Numbered from the stretch's first letter, positions 8,796-19,237 are shown. The stretch is DNA of 64,000 nt from Halomonas sp. YLGW01 (GCF_014840935.1 NZ_CP062005.1:2604001-2668000); one strand, 5' to 3'. The notes: generated by a model from the sequence alone, not told the origin. Numbers and translations: made by a program.

Positions 8796-8991
8796 CCTTC
8801 AAGCCAGCATGGCCTTCAGGCATGGCGTCGTGCACCGCGCCCTCTCCTTTCTCCTTGAGCGTTATTCCTCCCCGGCCTGGGGCATCTCTGCCACCTAGCG
8901 GTGCAATACGCACCATCACGGCCCGCCCAACCGATGCCTTGTCGATGGAAGTAGAAAACAGTGAATTGATATTAAAGAAAAAAACATAAAA

Positions 8992-9008
8992 AGGCAGGCT
9001 TATTGCTT
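8992..9008 (+). promoter_or_regulatory. Candidate sigma-54 promoter of the nitrate transporter gene
   Basis: AGGCAGGCTTATTGCTT has GG and GC dinucleotides ten bases apart and a perfect TTGCT at -12; the -24 half (AGGCAG) is a fair match to TGGCAC. It lies in an AT-rich stretch about 125 bp before the ATG. Nitrogen control would fit a nitrate uptake gene. Confidence 0.55.
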
Positions 9009-9073
9009 ACTCTTTACCAGTCACTATCAGGCGTAGACCAGGCTCCTTAGGGGTACGAGTGCGTCGGACTCAA

Positions 9074-9089
9074 CCTTCAACGGCGAAGG
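9074..9089 (+). promoter_or_regulatory. Hairpin with ANTAR-type six-base loop in the transporter leader
   Basis: CCTTC-AACGGC-GAAGG: a 5-bp stem with loop AACGGC, having A at position 1 and G at position 4 as in known ANTAR targets. The same loop occurs in the nasA leader at 48702-48707. I see no clear partner hairpin or terminator here. Confidence 0.35.
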
Positions 9090-9133
9090 CCCAAGATCGT
9101 GTGTTCGAACGTCATTCGGCGAGGTATTCCCCT

Positions 9134-10483
9134 ATGGAAATCCGCAACAAAGCCAATAAGATTCGCCTGCTCAACTGGAAGACGCCTCAGATGCGGGCCT
9201 TCCACTTTTCCTGGTTCGCCTTCCACATCTGCTTCTTCGGCTGGTTCGGCATCGCCCCACTCATGGCAGTGGTGCGTGACGATCTGGGCCTGACCAAGAC
9301 CCAGATCGGCAATACCATCATCGCCTCGGTGGCCATCACCGTGATCGTGCGACTGGCCATCGGTGTGCTGTGTGACAAGATCGGTCCGCGCAAGGCCTAC
9401 ACCTGGCTGCTGTGCCTGGGTTCGCTGCCGGTGATGTGCATCGGCTTTGCCGACAGCTTCGAGTCCTTCTTCCTGGCCCGCCTGGCCATCGGCGCGATTG
9501 GCGCTTCCTTCGTGATCACCCAGTACCACACCTCGGTGATGTTCGCCCCCAACGTGGTCGGCACCGCCAACGCCACCTCCGCGGGCTGGGGTAACCTCGG
9601 TGGCGGCACCACCCAGATCCTGATGCCGCTGATCTTCTCAGGCATGCTGATGCTTGGCGTCAATGAGGCCTTCGGCTGGCGCCTGGCCATGGTGGTCCCC
9701 GGTATCGTGCTGTTCCTGACCGGCATCGCCTACTACCTGTTCACCCAGGATGCCCCGGACGGTAACTTCGACGAGCTGCGCGCCCGCGGTGAACTGCCCG
9801 AGGCCAATGGTGAACACGGCATGGGGGCAAGCTTCGCCGCTGCCGCCAAGGATATCCGGGTCTGGGCCCTGTTCGTGGTCTATGCCGCCTGCTTCGGTGT
9901 CGAGCTGACCATCAACAACATCGCCGCCATCTACTACTTCGACAACTTCGACCTGACGCTCGCCACCGCCGGGATGATCGCCGGCCTGTTCGGCCTGATG
10001 AACCTCTTCGCCCGCACCCTGGGCGGCATCTTCTCCGATCTCTTCGCCCGCAACTCGGGGCTCAAGGGCCGGGTGCGCTGGCTGTTCATTGCCATGCTCT
10101 GCGAGGGCGTGGCGCTGATGTTCTTCTCCCAGATGCACGTACTGGCCCTGGCCATCGGCATCATGCTGGTGTTCAGCCTGTTCGTGCAGATGGCCGAGGG
10201 CGCCACCTTCGGCGTAGTACCCTTCATCAACAAGAAGGCGCTGGGTGCCGTGGCCGGCATCGTCGGCGCAGGCGGTAACGCCGGTGCCGTGGCCGCGGGC
10301 TTCCTGTTCCGCTCCGAGTCCCTGACCTATCAGGAAGGCCTGTTCTACCTCGGCATCGCGGTGATCATCGCCGCGCTGTGCGCCCTGTTGGTGCGTTTCT
10401 CACCAGAGGTCGAGGCCGAGGAGAATGCCGCCTATCGGGAGGCCGCCGGCGAGCAGCCGCAGGCCGCCCTGTCCCTGCGCTGA
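9134..10483 (+). CDS. Nitrate/nitrite transporter, MFS NNP family (NarK/NasA type)
   Basis: An inner-membrane nitrate or nitrite permease of the NNP subfamily. The 449-aa protein has twelve predicted helices and the NNP signature AGWGNLGGGTTQ in helix 5; the second signature region shows GNAGAVAAGFLF. The ATG at 9134 is chosen, with GAGG about 10 bases upstream; a GTG at 9059 with AGGGG upstream would add 25 residues but lies inside the leader. A sigma-54 type promoter upstream and the nitrate assimilation genes 36 kb away suggest nitrate uptake for assimilation. A strong terminator follows. Confidence 0.92.
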   Translation: MEIRNKANKIRLLNWKTPQMRAFHFSWFAFHICFFGWFGIAPLMAVVRDDLGLTKTQIGNTIIASVAITVIVRLAIGVLCDKIGPRKAYTWLLCLGSLPVMCIGFADSFESFFLARLAIGAIGASFVITQYHTSVMFAPNVVGTANATSAGWGNLGGGTTQILMPLIFSGMLMLGVNEAFGWRLAMVVPGIVLFLTGIAYYLFTQDAPDGNFDELRARGELPEANGEHGMGASFAAAAKDIRVWALFVVYAACFGVELTINNIAAIYYFDNFDLTLATAGMIAGLFGLMNLFARTLGGIFSDLFARNSGLKGRVRWLFIAMLCEGVALMFFSQMHVLALAIGIMLVFSLFVQMAEGATFGVVPFINKKALGAVAGIVGAGGNAGAVAAGFLFRSESLTYQEGLFYLGIAVIIAALCALLVRFSPEVEAEENAAYREAAGEQPQAALSLR

Positions 10484-10509
10484 TCCTCTTCCCTTCACGC
10501 ATAGGCCGT

Positions 10510-10545
10510 CGCCACCGCCGCCCCTCGGGGCGGCGGTGGCGTTTT
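10510..10545 (+). terminator. Rho-independent terminator of the nitrate transporter gene
   Basis: A 14-bp perfect GC-rich stem (10510-10523 with 10528-10541), four-base loop, then TTTT, located 26 bp after the stop codon. Confidence 0.9.
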
Positions 10546-10625
10546 CATGCGGCGCAAAACCATTGCGCGCCTTTCGCGCCTTCGCCATGCTGGAAGCATC
10601 CGCGGATTAATTAGAGGGAATACAG

Positions 10626-11315
10626 ATGAACGATCGCGTCCTGCTGATTACCGGCGCGTCCAGTGGTATCGGCGCCGCCACCGCCCGTGCCGCCGCCCGC
10701 GAAGGCTTTCGCCTGGTGCTGGCGGCCCGCTCCCGCGACAAGCTCACGGCCCTGGCTCAGGAGCTCGGCCCGGAGAAGGTACTGACCGTGAGCTGCGACG
10801 TGACCTCGATGGACGACCAGCAGGCCATGGTCGAGGAAGCCCTGGAGCGCTTCGGGCGCATCGATGCCGTGTTCGCCAATGCCGGGCGCGGCGGCTCGCC
10901 GGGCGGCTTCAAGGGCGCCGACCACGAGGCCTGGAAGGAGATGATTCTGACCAACATCTACGGGGTCGGCCTGACCCTGCAGGCCTGCCTGCCGGCGCTC
11001 GAGCATACCCGGGGCCACGTGCTGCTGACCGGGTCGGCGGCCGGGCGCGCCACCATCCCGGGCTCGATGTACGGCGCCACCAAATGGGCCGTCACCGGCA
11101 TCGGCTACAACCTGCGGGAGGAACTGCGCGGCAGCGGCATCCGGGTGACCCTGATCGAGCCCGGCATGGTCGATACCCCCTTCTTCGACGAACCGCCCAC
11201 CCACGCCCTGGAAGACAAGGACATCGCCAACGCGGTGCTCTACGCCATCGACCAGCCGCCCCACGTCGACGTCAACGAGATCCTGGTGCGCCCCACCCCG
11301 CCGCTCGAGGGCTAG
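10626..11315 (+). CDS. SDR family oxidoreductase
   Basis: A cytosolic short-chain dehydrogenase/reductase of 229 aa. The Rossmann cofactor motif GASSGIG (residues 10-16), the NAG motif (FANAGRG) and the catalytic Ser plus YGATK are all visible, followed by EPGMVDTPF. The substrate is unknown; the short C-terminus and overall form resemble the YdfG and serine-dehydrogenase-like classical SDRs. It appears monocistronic, with TTAGAGGG ahead of the start. Confidence 0.9.
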   Translation: MNDRVLLITGASSGIGAATARAAAREGFRLVLAARSRDKLTALAQELGPEKVLTVSCDVTSMDDQQAMVEEALERFGRIDAVFANAGRGGSPGGFKGADHEAWKEMILTNIYGVGLTLQACLPALEHTRGHVLLTGSAAGRATIPGSMYGATKWAVTGIGYNLREELRGSGIRVTLIEPGMVDTPFFDEPPTHALEDKDIANAVLYAIDQPPHVDVNEILVRPTPPLEG

Positions 11316-11343
11316 CCGGTCGGCCCCTGCGCCAGTCCCTGAG

Positions 11344-11964
11344 TCAGCCCAGGATCATCAGCACACAGGCCGCGGTCAGCAGCCCCATCACCGCATTGAA
11401 GACCCGCCAGTGGCGGCGGGTCTTCATCAGCCGGCCGACCGCCACGCCGAAGCCCGCCCACAGCGCGATCGACGGCAGGTTGGTCATGCCCATCACCAGG
11501 ATCACCGCCACCGCCGAGGCCAGGAAGGCATCGCCAGACAGGGTGAAGGAAGCGATCCCCGAGATCGCCATCACCCAGGCCTTGGGGTTGGCGAACTGGA
11601 AGGCGGCGGCTTGCCAGAAGGTCAGCGGGCGCGCGTCGTCATCCACCCCGCGCCGATCCGGCGGCGGCGCGGTGGCGATCCGGTAGGCCAGCCACAAGAG
11701 GTAGGCACTGCCGGCGATCTTGAGCCCCCGCTGCAGCGGCGGCCACTGCTCGAAGAGCGCGCCCAGGCCCAGTGCCACGGCGCCCATCAGCCCCATCACC
11801 CCGATCGAGATCCCCAGCATGTGCGGCAGGGTGCGCAGAAAGCCGTAGTTGGCCCCGGACGCGGTCAACATCATGTTGTTGGGGCCGGGGGTGGCCGACA
11901 TGCTGATCGCGAACAGCATCATCGGACCGACCAGGGCCAGCAGCTCGGGCAAGGGAACGGACAT
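11344..11964 (-). CDS. LysE/RhtB family amino-acid exporter
   Basis: An inner-membrane exporter of 206 aa with about six hydrophobic segments and the family motif SATPGPNNMMLTASGANYG near the N-terminus, then FQFANPKAWVM. The ATG at 11964 follows AGGAGG at good spacing, so I reject the longer frame that begins at 12060. It is divergent to a MocR-type regulator with a PLP domain, a common pairing in which the regulator senses an amino acid or aminated compound and controls its efflux. The substrate is not identifiable. Confidence 0.9.
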   Translation of the reverse strand: MSVPLPELLALVGPMMLFAISMSATPGPNNMMLTASGANYGFLRTLPHMLGISIGVMGLMGAVALGLGALFEQWPPLQRGLKIAGSAYLLWLAYRIATAPPPDRRGVDDDARPLTFWQAAAFQFANPKAWVMAISGIASFTLSGDAFLASAVAVILVMGMTNLPSIALWAGFGVAVGRLMKTRRHWRVFNAVMGLLTAACVLMILG

Positions 11965-12222
11965 GACAGCCTCCTGTGGGTGATGGGAATAGCAGGCCGC
12001 CGACATTGTAGGGGTACAATTTCGGCGAAAGTTCCTGACAACGGCGGCAATTGCGCACACAATTGCAGTATGCGCCGCTATCCGTTCCGATCAAGCAAAG
12101 CTTTGTCACCCCGACATTGCCCGGTCTAAGACGTTGCCCCGTCCCCCTGACCATCGGCCGCGGCGGCCGGCCCCTTTCGCCTTTTCGTCTCTTCCGCCGT
12201 CTTGCCGCTGGAGCATCGCCTC

Positions 12223-13644
12223 ATGGATATTCAGGCCCAGGCCCGCGCCCGCTGCCACTGGTTACCCAATCTCGACGCCGCCGCTACCCCGCGCTACCAG
12301 GCACTGGTCGACCGGCTGGCCGCCGACATCGCCGCCGGCACCCTCGCTCCCGGCGAGCGCCTGCCGCCCCAGCGCCTGCTGGCCGATGCCCTCAAGGTGA
12401 CCGTCGGCACCATCACCCGCGCCTATCGCGAGGCCGAGCGCCGTGGCCTGGTCGAGGCCCGGGTCGGCAGCGGCACCCGAGTGCGCACCCTGGCGGCGGA
12501 TGCACCGCGCTTTCACCATCTGTCTCACGCCGCCGATGGCAGCGTCGACCTGTCGCTGAGCGTGCCGGTCCCCCATCCCATGCGCGCCCAGCAACTCGCC
12601 ACCGTGCTGGAGCGTCTGGCCCATCGCCCCGGGGCCATCGACGCCGCCCTGGCCTATCACCCCGAACAGGGCAGCCAGGCCAGCCGCGAGGCACTGGCCG
12701 GCTGGCTGACGGAGCAGGGCGTGCCCATGGCCGCCGACGAGCTGATCCTCACCAGTGGCGGCCAACACGCCGACTATCTGGCCCTGCAGGCGCTGGTAAA
12801 GCCCGGCGAGGCGGTGGCCTCGGCGGCCCTGACCTACCCGGGCATGATCGCCGCCACCCGTCAGCTCGGCCTCAAGCACGTGGCGGTGCCGATGGACGCC
12901 GAGGGCATCCGGCCCGAGGCACTCGAGCGGCTCTGCCTGCAACAGCGGATCCGCCTTCTGTACCTGATGCCGGAGCACAACAACCCCACCGGCGCCCGCA
13001 TGGGGCAGGCGCGACGGGAAGCGATCGTCGAGGTCGCCCGGCGCCATGATCTGCTGCTGCTGGAAGATGGCGTGCAGTTCGTGACCGCCGAGACCCGCGG
13101 CACGCCCTTCTACCGGCTGGCGCCGGAGCGCTCGCTGTATATCTTCAGCGTCTCCAAGTTGCTCGCCGGCGGCCTGCGCCTGGGAGCCCTGCGAGCGCCC
13201 GCCAACCTGGTGGCACGCCTCACCGCAGCATTGCGCGCCCAGTACTGGGCCGTGCCCGAGCTGATGGCAAGGGTCGCCGCCGACTGGCTGACCAGCAGCG
13301 ATGCCAGGACGCTGATCGACTGGCAATGGCAGGAAGTGGCCGCGCGCCAGCGGCTTCTCGCCGAGCGCCTCGAGGGCCACCGGATCGGCGCCCACCCCTG
13401 CGGCTTCCACGCCTGGCTGACGCTACCGGAGCCCTGGCGGGCGGTGGACTTCGTGGCCCGCGCCGCCGAGCGCGGCGTGACCCTGATCGGCGCCGACCCC
13501 TTCTGCGTGGGCAGCCAGCCGGCCCCTCAGGCGGTGCGCATCTGCGTGACGCCTCCCGCCGAACGTGCCCGACTCGACGAGGGCCTGACGCGTCTGACCG
13601 CCCTGCTCGCCGAGGAGCCCCGGCGGGATTCGCCGCTGGTCTGA
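12223..13644 (+). CDS. MocR-type regulator: GntR helix-turn-helix fused to aminotransferase-like domain
   Basis: A 473-aa transcription factor with an N-terminal GntR winged helix (about residues 18-85; GERLPPQRLLADALKVTVGTITRAYREAE) and a fold-type-I aminotransferase domain. The PLP-binding lysine is visible in FSVSKLLAGG (K312), as is the NNPTG motif (EHNNPTGARM). Such proteins usually act as PLP-dependent regulators of neighbouring genes rather than as enzymes. It is divergent to the LysE exporter with a 258-bp gap, which fits control of that exporter. The ATG at 12223 is preferred over a TTG at 12202. Confidence 0.92.
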   Translation: MDIQAQARARCHWLPNLDAAATPRYQALVDRLAADIAAGTLAPGERLPPQRLLADALKVTVGTITRAYREAERRGLVEARVGSGTRVRTLAADAPRFHHLSHAADGSVDLSLSVPVPHPMRAQQLATVLERLAHRPGAIDAALAYHPEQGSQASREALAGWLTEQGVPMAADELILTSGGQHADYLALQALVKPGEAVASAALTYPGMIAATRQLGLKHVAVPMDAEGIRPEALERLCLQQRIRLLYLMPEHNNPTGARMGQARREAIVEVARRHDLLLLEDGVQFVTAETRGTPFYRLAPERSLYIFSVSKLLAGGLRLGALRAPANLVARLTAALRAQYWAVPELMARVAADWLTSSDARTLIDWQWQEVAARQRLLAERLEGHRIGAHPCGFHAWLTLPEPWRAVDFVARAAERGVTLIGADPFCVGSQPAPQAVRICVTPPAERARLDEGLTRLTALLAEEPRRDSPLV

Positions 13645-13729
13645 GGGCCTGGTCCGAGCTCGCCCGCACAAGCAGCCGCTTCACGGAATGTATGAGAGGA
13701 GAGACCCATGCGGCTCGCCTCCTCAGGGA

Positions 13730-14974
13730 TTACAGATGGAGGCCCGGCGTCGACGGACTCTGACGCAGCAGCGTGTTCTGATCGATCATGTATTCCGTCG
13801 ATATCTGGAAGGCGGCTGCACCGAGTGCACGAGCGATGCCGCCGAAGTGACCCGGCTTGATATCGGGTCGAGTGACGCCCTGCATATCCAGTCGGTCGAG
13901 CTGCCGCTCCACCTCGCCCACGAGACGCTTCCGAATCGAGGGTGGGAAGGCGCCGTCGATGACCACGGCTTGAAAGTCGATGACCGCCAGGGTGGAAATG
14001 ATCGCATGCGCCAGGCTCCGTCCCGCCCGGCTGATCCAGGGTTGAACATGGGATTCCACTGCGGCCCAGTCATCGGCCTCGGGATTGAGGTCGCGCAACG
14101 GTTCACCGCTATGGTCCGCAATCATGCGCTCGAGGACGACAAGGGAGGCATGATCGACCAGACGATCGCCCCCGGGCTCATCGGGCACACGCAGTGGACC
14201 AAAGCCGCCTGAATTCCCGCTACGTCCGGGGAAGACGCTACCGTTCAAGACGACACCGCCGCCGATGAAGGAGCCCACGAAGAAATAGACGAAATCCTGT
14301 GCCGTTTCGGGGGGGCCGAACACCAGTTCGGCCCGGCAGGCCGCATTCCCGTCGTTTTCCACGGTGATGGGCCAGGGCACGATCTCCTTGAACGCCGCCA
14401 CCGGATCGAAACTCCGCCAGGCATCCATCTCCTGCTGGGGAGCACCGAAATCAGCGACCCAGCTCCAAAGTTCGAAGGGCATGGCGATATTCATCGCGGA
14501 GATGTCGCTCTGCGACCTGCCGGACGAACGCAGAAGCGAGGTCAGTTGCTCCTTCAGGAAGCGCAGAGTGGCGGAGGGGGTGGGATAGGCATGTGACTCG
14601 GTTCGCCTGGCAAGCACCTCTCCAACAAAGTTCACGATGACCAGATCGAAGGTGCGTCGGCCAATCTTGAGCCCCACGTAATGTCGTGCATCCGGGTTCA
14701 GCATCATGGGGACCGAGGGCTGCCCGATTCGACCACGAATCGGGGTGCCCCGCAGAAGCAGCCCATCAGCCTCCAGGGCTCGAAAGATGACCGACACGGC
14801 ATTCGGCGACAGTCCCGTTAGCCTTGTCGCATCGGCCTTGGTGAGCTTTCCGTGGCTGCGCACTAGATGCAGGATCAAGCGTTCGTTAACCCCTCTCACC
14901 GTCGTCAGATTCGACCCTTTCAACGGATGAGCGCTCAAGTGCTCTTCGTGATGATCTCCATCTCTGTTCTGCAT
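13730..14974 (-). CDS. ROK family transcriptional regulator
   Basis: A 414-aa NagC/Mlc/XylR-like repressor. The N-terminal winged helix is visible (RSHGKLTKADATRLTGLSPN, roughly residues 40-60), followed by a ROK kinase-like domain. The kinase signature is degraded (VGLKIGRRTFDL where active enzymes have a DxGGT-type motif) and I see no CxCGxxGC zinc cluster, so this is a regulator, not a sugar kinase. The ATG at 14974, with AGGGG in front, is preferred to the ATG at 14992. It is divergent to the sugar ABC operon, whose promoter region carries a palindrome that it probably binds. Confidence 0.88.
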   Translation of the reverse strand: MQNRDGDHHEEHLSAHPLKGSNLTTVRGVNERLILHLVRSHGKLTKADATRLTGLSPNAVSVIFRALEADGLLLRGTPIRGRIGQPSVPMMLNPDARHYVGLKIGRRTFDLVIVNFVGEVLARRTESHAYPTPSATLRFLKEQLTSLLRSSGRSQSDISAMNIAMPFELWSWVADFGAPQQEMDAWRSFDPVAAFKEIVPWPITVENDGNAACRAELVFGPPETAQDFVYFFVGSFIGGGVVLNGSVFPGRSGNSGGFGPLRVPDEPGGDRLVDHASLVVLERMIADHSGEPLRDLNPEADDWAAVESHVQPWISRAGRSLAHAIISTLAVIDFQAVVIDGAFPPSIRKRLVGEVERQLDRLDMQGVTRPDIKPGHFGGIARALGAAAFQISTEYMIDQNTLLRQSPSTPGLHL

Positions 14975-14988
14975 ACTGACCCCTAGGT

Positions 14989-15300
14989 TCATGGAACAGC
15001 TGCGGCACCCGAGGCCACAAGGTAAAAGCTGTCGTCGCTCTTTTCGCTGTCGTACTTTTCGCTGCCGTACTCGATGCCGTCTGACACCATGCCTGCAAAC
15101 CGCGTGGCGTCCCTATGCGACCAAGGTGAAGCGGCACCCGGAATCGACGACTGTTCTGCAACCAGCGTCATCAGGCTGACGCCCCGTTGGATCGCGATCA
15201 TCCTCCGGCGATCGATGCCCAGGGGCTCGATACCCACAACAGCATCGCTCTCCAGAGGTCCGGCATCGCAGCTTGTCGCAGGGCAGTCAGCACGCGCCAT
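14989..15300 (-). CDS. Unrecognised small open frame (doubtful)
   Basis: A 103-codon frame (MARADCPATSCDAGPLESD...) in the 617-bp gap between the ROK gene and the sugar-binding protein gene. Its stop overlaps the upstream ATG of the ROK gene in an ATGA arrangement, and the predicted protein is less arginine/proline-biased than typical shadow frames. Third-position GC is lower than in neighbouring genes, no ribosome site is clear, and I recognise no family. The C-terminal part encodes a small repeat (YGSEKYDSEKSDDS). It may be only leader or promoter DNA. Confidence 0.2.
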   Translation of the reverse strand: MARADCPATSCDAGPLESDAVVGIEPLGIDRRRMIAIQRGVSLMTLVAEQSSIPGAASPWSHRDATRFAGMVSDGIEYGSEKYDSEKSDDSFYLVASGAAAVP

Positions 15301-15527
15301 GCCTGATGCCCCGACGACACTCCGCCTCCAACAGGCGTTGTACTTTGGTCCCAGAAACCGCCGCTGCTGTTGACTCCTCATGCACGCAGCGCCTATACCG
15401 GAATGCACACCACCTCAGGTGTAAGACGAAATGGCAGGAAAAGAGAGCTCTCGATGTCAGAGAGATAGTCTGCATAGACGATCTGCCTGCCTTGAAGGAT
15501 AAACCTGCTGCCGTCCTGAATACTAAT

Positions 15528-15544
15528 TACTTCAAAATGAAGTA
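15528..15544. promoter_or_regulatory. Palindrome, probable ROK operator of the sugar ABC operon
   Basis: TACTTCA-AAA-TGAAGTA, a perfect 7-bp inverted repeat in an AT-rich stretch, 47 bp before the start of the sugar-binding protein gene. The position fits repressor binding over the promoter. The rest of the 14975-15591 gap holds no other element I can name. Confidence 0.6.
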
Positions 15545-15591
15545 GTAAATATTCTCGAAGGCATCCCATGACTCGAACCGGAAGGACAACA

Positions 15592-16632
15592 ATGACAACA
15601 ACCAAGACCCGCATTGCCGCACTGATGGCCGCAACTGCACTCGCGAGCACGACCATGGTGGGCACCGCCATGGCCGATGATCACACAACCAGCGCCTGCT
15701 TGATTACCAAGACCGAAACGAATCCCTTCTTCGTCAAGATGCGAGAAGGCGCTAACGCCAAGGCCGAGGAACTCGGCATCGAGCTCAAGTCGTTCGCCGG
15801 CAGGATTGACGGCGACCACAAGACCCAGGTGCAGGCGATCGAGACCTGCATCGCCGACGGCGCCGACGGCATCCTGCTAACGGCCTCGGATACCTCAGCG
15901 ATCGTGTCAGCGGTTCAACAGGCGCGTGACGCCGGCATCCTGGTCATCGCGCTGGATACCCCTCTCGATCCGATCGACGCAGCCGACGCCACCTTCGCGA
16001 CGGATAACTTCAGGGCGGGTGAGCTGATCGGTACCTGGGCAGCCGGCCGACTTGGCGACGAGGCCGAGAATGCACGCATCGGCCTGCTTAATGTGAATGT
16101 CAGCCAGCCCGCAGTTGGCGTGCTGCGCAATCAGGGGTTCCTGGAAGGCTTCGGCATCGACCTGGGCGACCCCAACAAGTGGGGCGACGAGACGGATTCT
16201 CGCATCGTCGGCCAGGACATCTCGGATGGCAACGAGGAAGGCGGGCGTGAGGGAATGGAAAACCTGCTCGTCGAAGACCCGATGATCAATGTGGTCTACA
16301 CGATCAACGAGCCGGCCGCCGCCGGGGCCTATCAGGCGCTGAAGTCCATGGGCCGCGAGAACGAGGTGCTGGTCGTATCGGTCGATGGCAGCTGCTCTGG
16401 CGTCGCCAACGTCAGAGACGGCGTGATCGGCGCCACCGCGCAACAGTATCCCTTGCGCATGGCGTCCCTCGGCATCGAGGCCATCAAGACGTGGGCCGAC
16501 GAGGGCATCAAGCCGGAGCCGACACCGGGTAAGGATTTCTTCGACACCGGCGTTTCGCTGGTCACCGATCAGCCCGTCGACAATGTGGATTCCATTTCGG
16601 TCGCCGAGGGCATGCAACGTTGCTGGGGCTGA
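15592..16632 (+). CDS. Sugar ABC transporter periplasmic binding protein (FrcB-like)
   Basis: A periplasmic substrate-binding protein of the ribose/fructose class (type 1 periplasmic binding fold), 346 aa. A signal peptide is clear ([21 protein letters not shown]; likely cleavage after AMA before DDHTT). The mature part begins with the class-typical [13 protein letters not shown] and contains [15 protein letters not shown] and the ligand region [13 protein letters not shown]. The ATG at 15592 has AAGGA 7-8 bases upstream; a start at 15568 would displace the signal peptide. It is the first gene of an operon with permease, ATPase, kinase and transaldolase. Confidence 0.92.
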   Translation: MTTTKTRIAALMAATALASTTMVGTAMADDHTTSACLITKTETNPFFVKMREGANAKAEELGIELKSFAGRIDGDHKTQVQAIETCIADGADGILLTASDTSAIVSAVQQARDAGILVIALDTPLDPIDAADATFATDNFRAGELIGTWAAGRLGDEAENARIGLLNVNVSQPAVGVLRNQGFLEGFGIDLGDPNKWGDETDSRIVGQDISDGNEEGGREGMENLLVEDPMINVVYTINEPAAAGAYQALKSMGRENEVLVVSVDGSCSGVANVRDGVIGATAQQYPLRMASLGIEAIKTWADEGIKPEPTPGKDFFDTGVSLVTDQPVDNVDSISVAEGMQRCWG

Positions 16633-16718
16633 TTATCTGCCCATGAGCCGAAGGGGTGGCCGCGACGCCGCCCCTTTCCACCCCAAGGCGATAATTGTAT
16701 CAACCCCGTGAGGACTCC

Positions 16719-17791
16719 ATGGACAAACCTGAAGTGAAGCGGCAAGAGAGCGACGTCGCTCTCGCCACTGCCAGTGAGACCGTTGCCGACTTCAACCCCC
16801 ATCGTTCCGGCGTTGCCCACCGGCTGCAGCACGCGCTGCACATGAACCCCGCGATCGTGCCCATGATCGTGCTGCTGCTCTCGATCCTGCTCTTCGGCGC
16901 CTTGCTGGGCTCCAAGTTCTTCTCGCCCTTCGCGCTCACCTTGATCCTGCAACAGGTGCAGATCGTGGGGATCGTCGCTGCCGCCCAGAGCCTGATCATC
17001 CTGACAGCGGGCATCGATCTCTCGGTGGGGGCGATCATGGTGATTTCATCAGTCGTGATGGGGCAGTTCACCTTTCGATACGGGATCCCGGTTCCGGTCA
17101 GCATTCTTGCCGGCCTCATGTGCGGCACCTTCTTCGGCTGGGTCAGCGGTGTCCTGGTATCCAAGGTCAAGCTTCCGCCCTTCATCGTGACGCTCGGCAT
17201 GTGGCAGATCGTGCTTGCCACGAACTTCCTCTATTCGGCCAATGAAACGATACGGGCCCAGGACATCGAAACCCATGCGCCCCTCCTGCAGCTATTCGGC
17301 GAGAAATTCAACATCGGGGGCGCGGTCTTCACCGTGGGGGTCGTCTTCATGGTGGCGTTGGTGCTGGTGCTCACTTATGCCCTGCGCCATACCGCCTGGG
17401 GACGGCATGTCTATGCCGTGGGTGACGACAAGGAGGCCGCCGCTCTCTCAGGCGTCAAGACGGACCGGGTGCTGATCTCGGTCTACATGCTCTCGGGGCT
17501 GATCTGCGCCTTTGCGGGCTGGGCCCTGATCGGGCGTATCGGCTCCGTCTCGCCGACGGCAGGCCAGCTCACCAACATCGAATCCATCACCGCCGTGGTG
17601 ATCGGGGGGATCTCGCTCTTCGGCGGTCGCGGCTCGATCCTCGGCACGCTATTTGGCGCGCTCATCGTCGGTGTCTTCACCCTCGGGCTGCGACTCCTCG
17701 GAGCCGATGCTCAGTGGACCTATCTTCTCATCGGCGTGCTGATCATCGGCGCGGTCGCCGTGGACCAATGGATCAGAAAGGTGTCTGTCTA

Positions 17792-17792
<1 letters not shown>
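16719..17792 (+). CDS. Sugar ABC transporter permease (FrcC/RbsC-like)
   Basis: The inner-membrane permease subunit, 357 aa with eight to ten hydrophobic helices. It contains the BPD_transp_2 family blocks LIILTAGIDLSVGAIM and ALSGVKTDRVLISVYMLSG, and SITAVVIGGISLFGGRGSI near the C-terminus. The ATG at 16719 has GTGAGGA in front. It lies 86 bp after the binding-protein gene and overlaps the ATPase gene by one base (TAATG), so expression is coupled. Confidence 0.93.
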
Positions 17793-18577
<785 letters not shown>

Positions 18578-18580
18578 TCG

Positions 18581-19237
18581 ATGGCACCAGCATGTACCGA
18601 TAGCGAGGCCGTCCTGGAGCTGATCAACCAGACGACGCCCTGCGACAAGCGAATCCTCATCGCCATCGCCGGTCCCCCCGGCTCAGGAAAATCGACGCTC
18701 GCTAAAGACGTCGTCGAACGACTGAACGCGACGTCAGGAAGCGAATCCCGGGCGGCGCTATTGCCGATGGATGGTTTTCATCTCGATAACGATATTCTTG
18801 CGGCACAAGGCATGCTGGCCCGCAAGGGGGCGCCGGAAACCTTCGATGCTCAAGGGTTGGTGCGGCTGGTGCGCCGCATAAGGACAGGCGGGGCCGACAT
18901 ACCCTATCCGTTATTCGATCGAGCACTCGACCGGTCCCTGCCAGAGGCGGGGCTCCTCAAGGCGGACACCCCCATCGTCGTGATCGAGGGCAACTATCTG
19001 CTGCTCGATGCGCCGCCGTGGCAGGAGCTTGCCGAATTGTTCGACGCCTCGGTGTTTCTGGCGCCGCCGATCGAGACGCTCGAGGAGCGCCTCATCGAGC
19101 GCTGGCTGAGCTTCGGATTCTCCCCCGAGGCGGCCGTGGAGAAGGCCAAAGGAAACGATCTCAAAAACGCCTCCATCGTCCTCGACAACAGTCGCAAAGC
19201 CGACCTGCTGCTCACGCAGAAGGACAGTGACCACTGA
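18581..19237 (+). CDS. P-loop kinase of the FrcK/YggC (uridine kinase-like) family
   Basis: A 218-aa cytosolic P-loop kinase with Walker A GPPGSGKST (residues 31-39), the substrate-binding PMDGFHLDN and the motif VVIEGNYLLLD. These mark the pantothenate/uridine kinase-like family that includes FrcK of rhizobial fructose operons. Placed 3 bases after the ATPase gene, it probably phosphorylates the imported sugar, but the exact substrate is inference. It is followed by transaldolase. Confidence 0.85.
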   Translation: MAPACTDSEAVLELINQTTPCDKRILIAIAGPPGSGKSTLAKDVVERLNATSGSESRAALLPMDGFHLDNDILAAQGMLARKGAPETFDAQGLVRLVRRIRTGGADIPYPLFDRALDRSLPEAGLLKADTPIVVIEGNYLLLDAPPWQELAELFDASVFLAPPIETLEERLIERWLSFGFSPEAAVEKAKGNDLKNASIVLDNSRKADLLLTQKDSDH

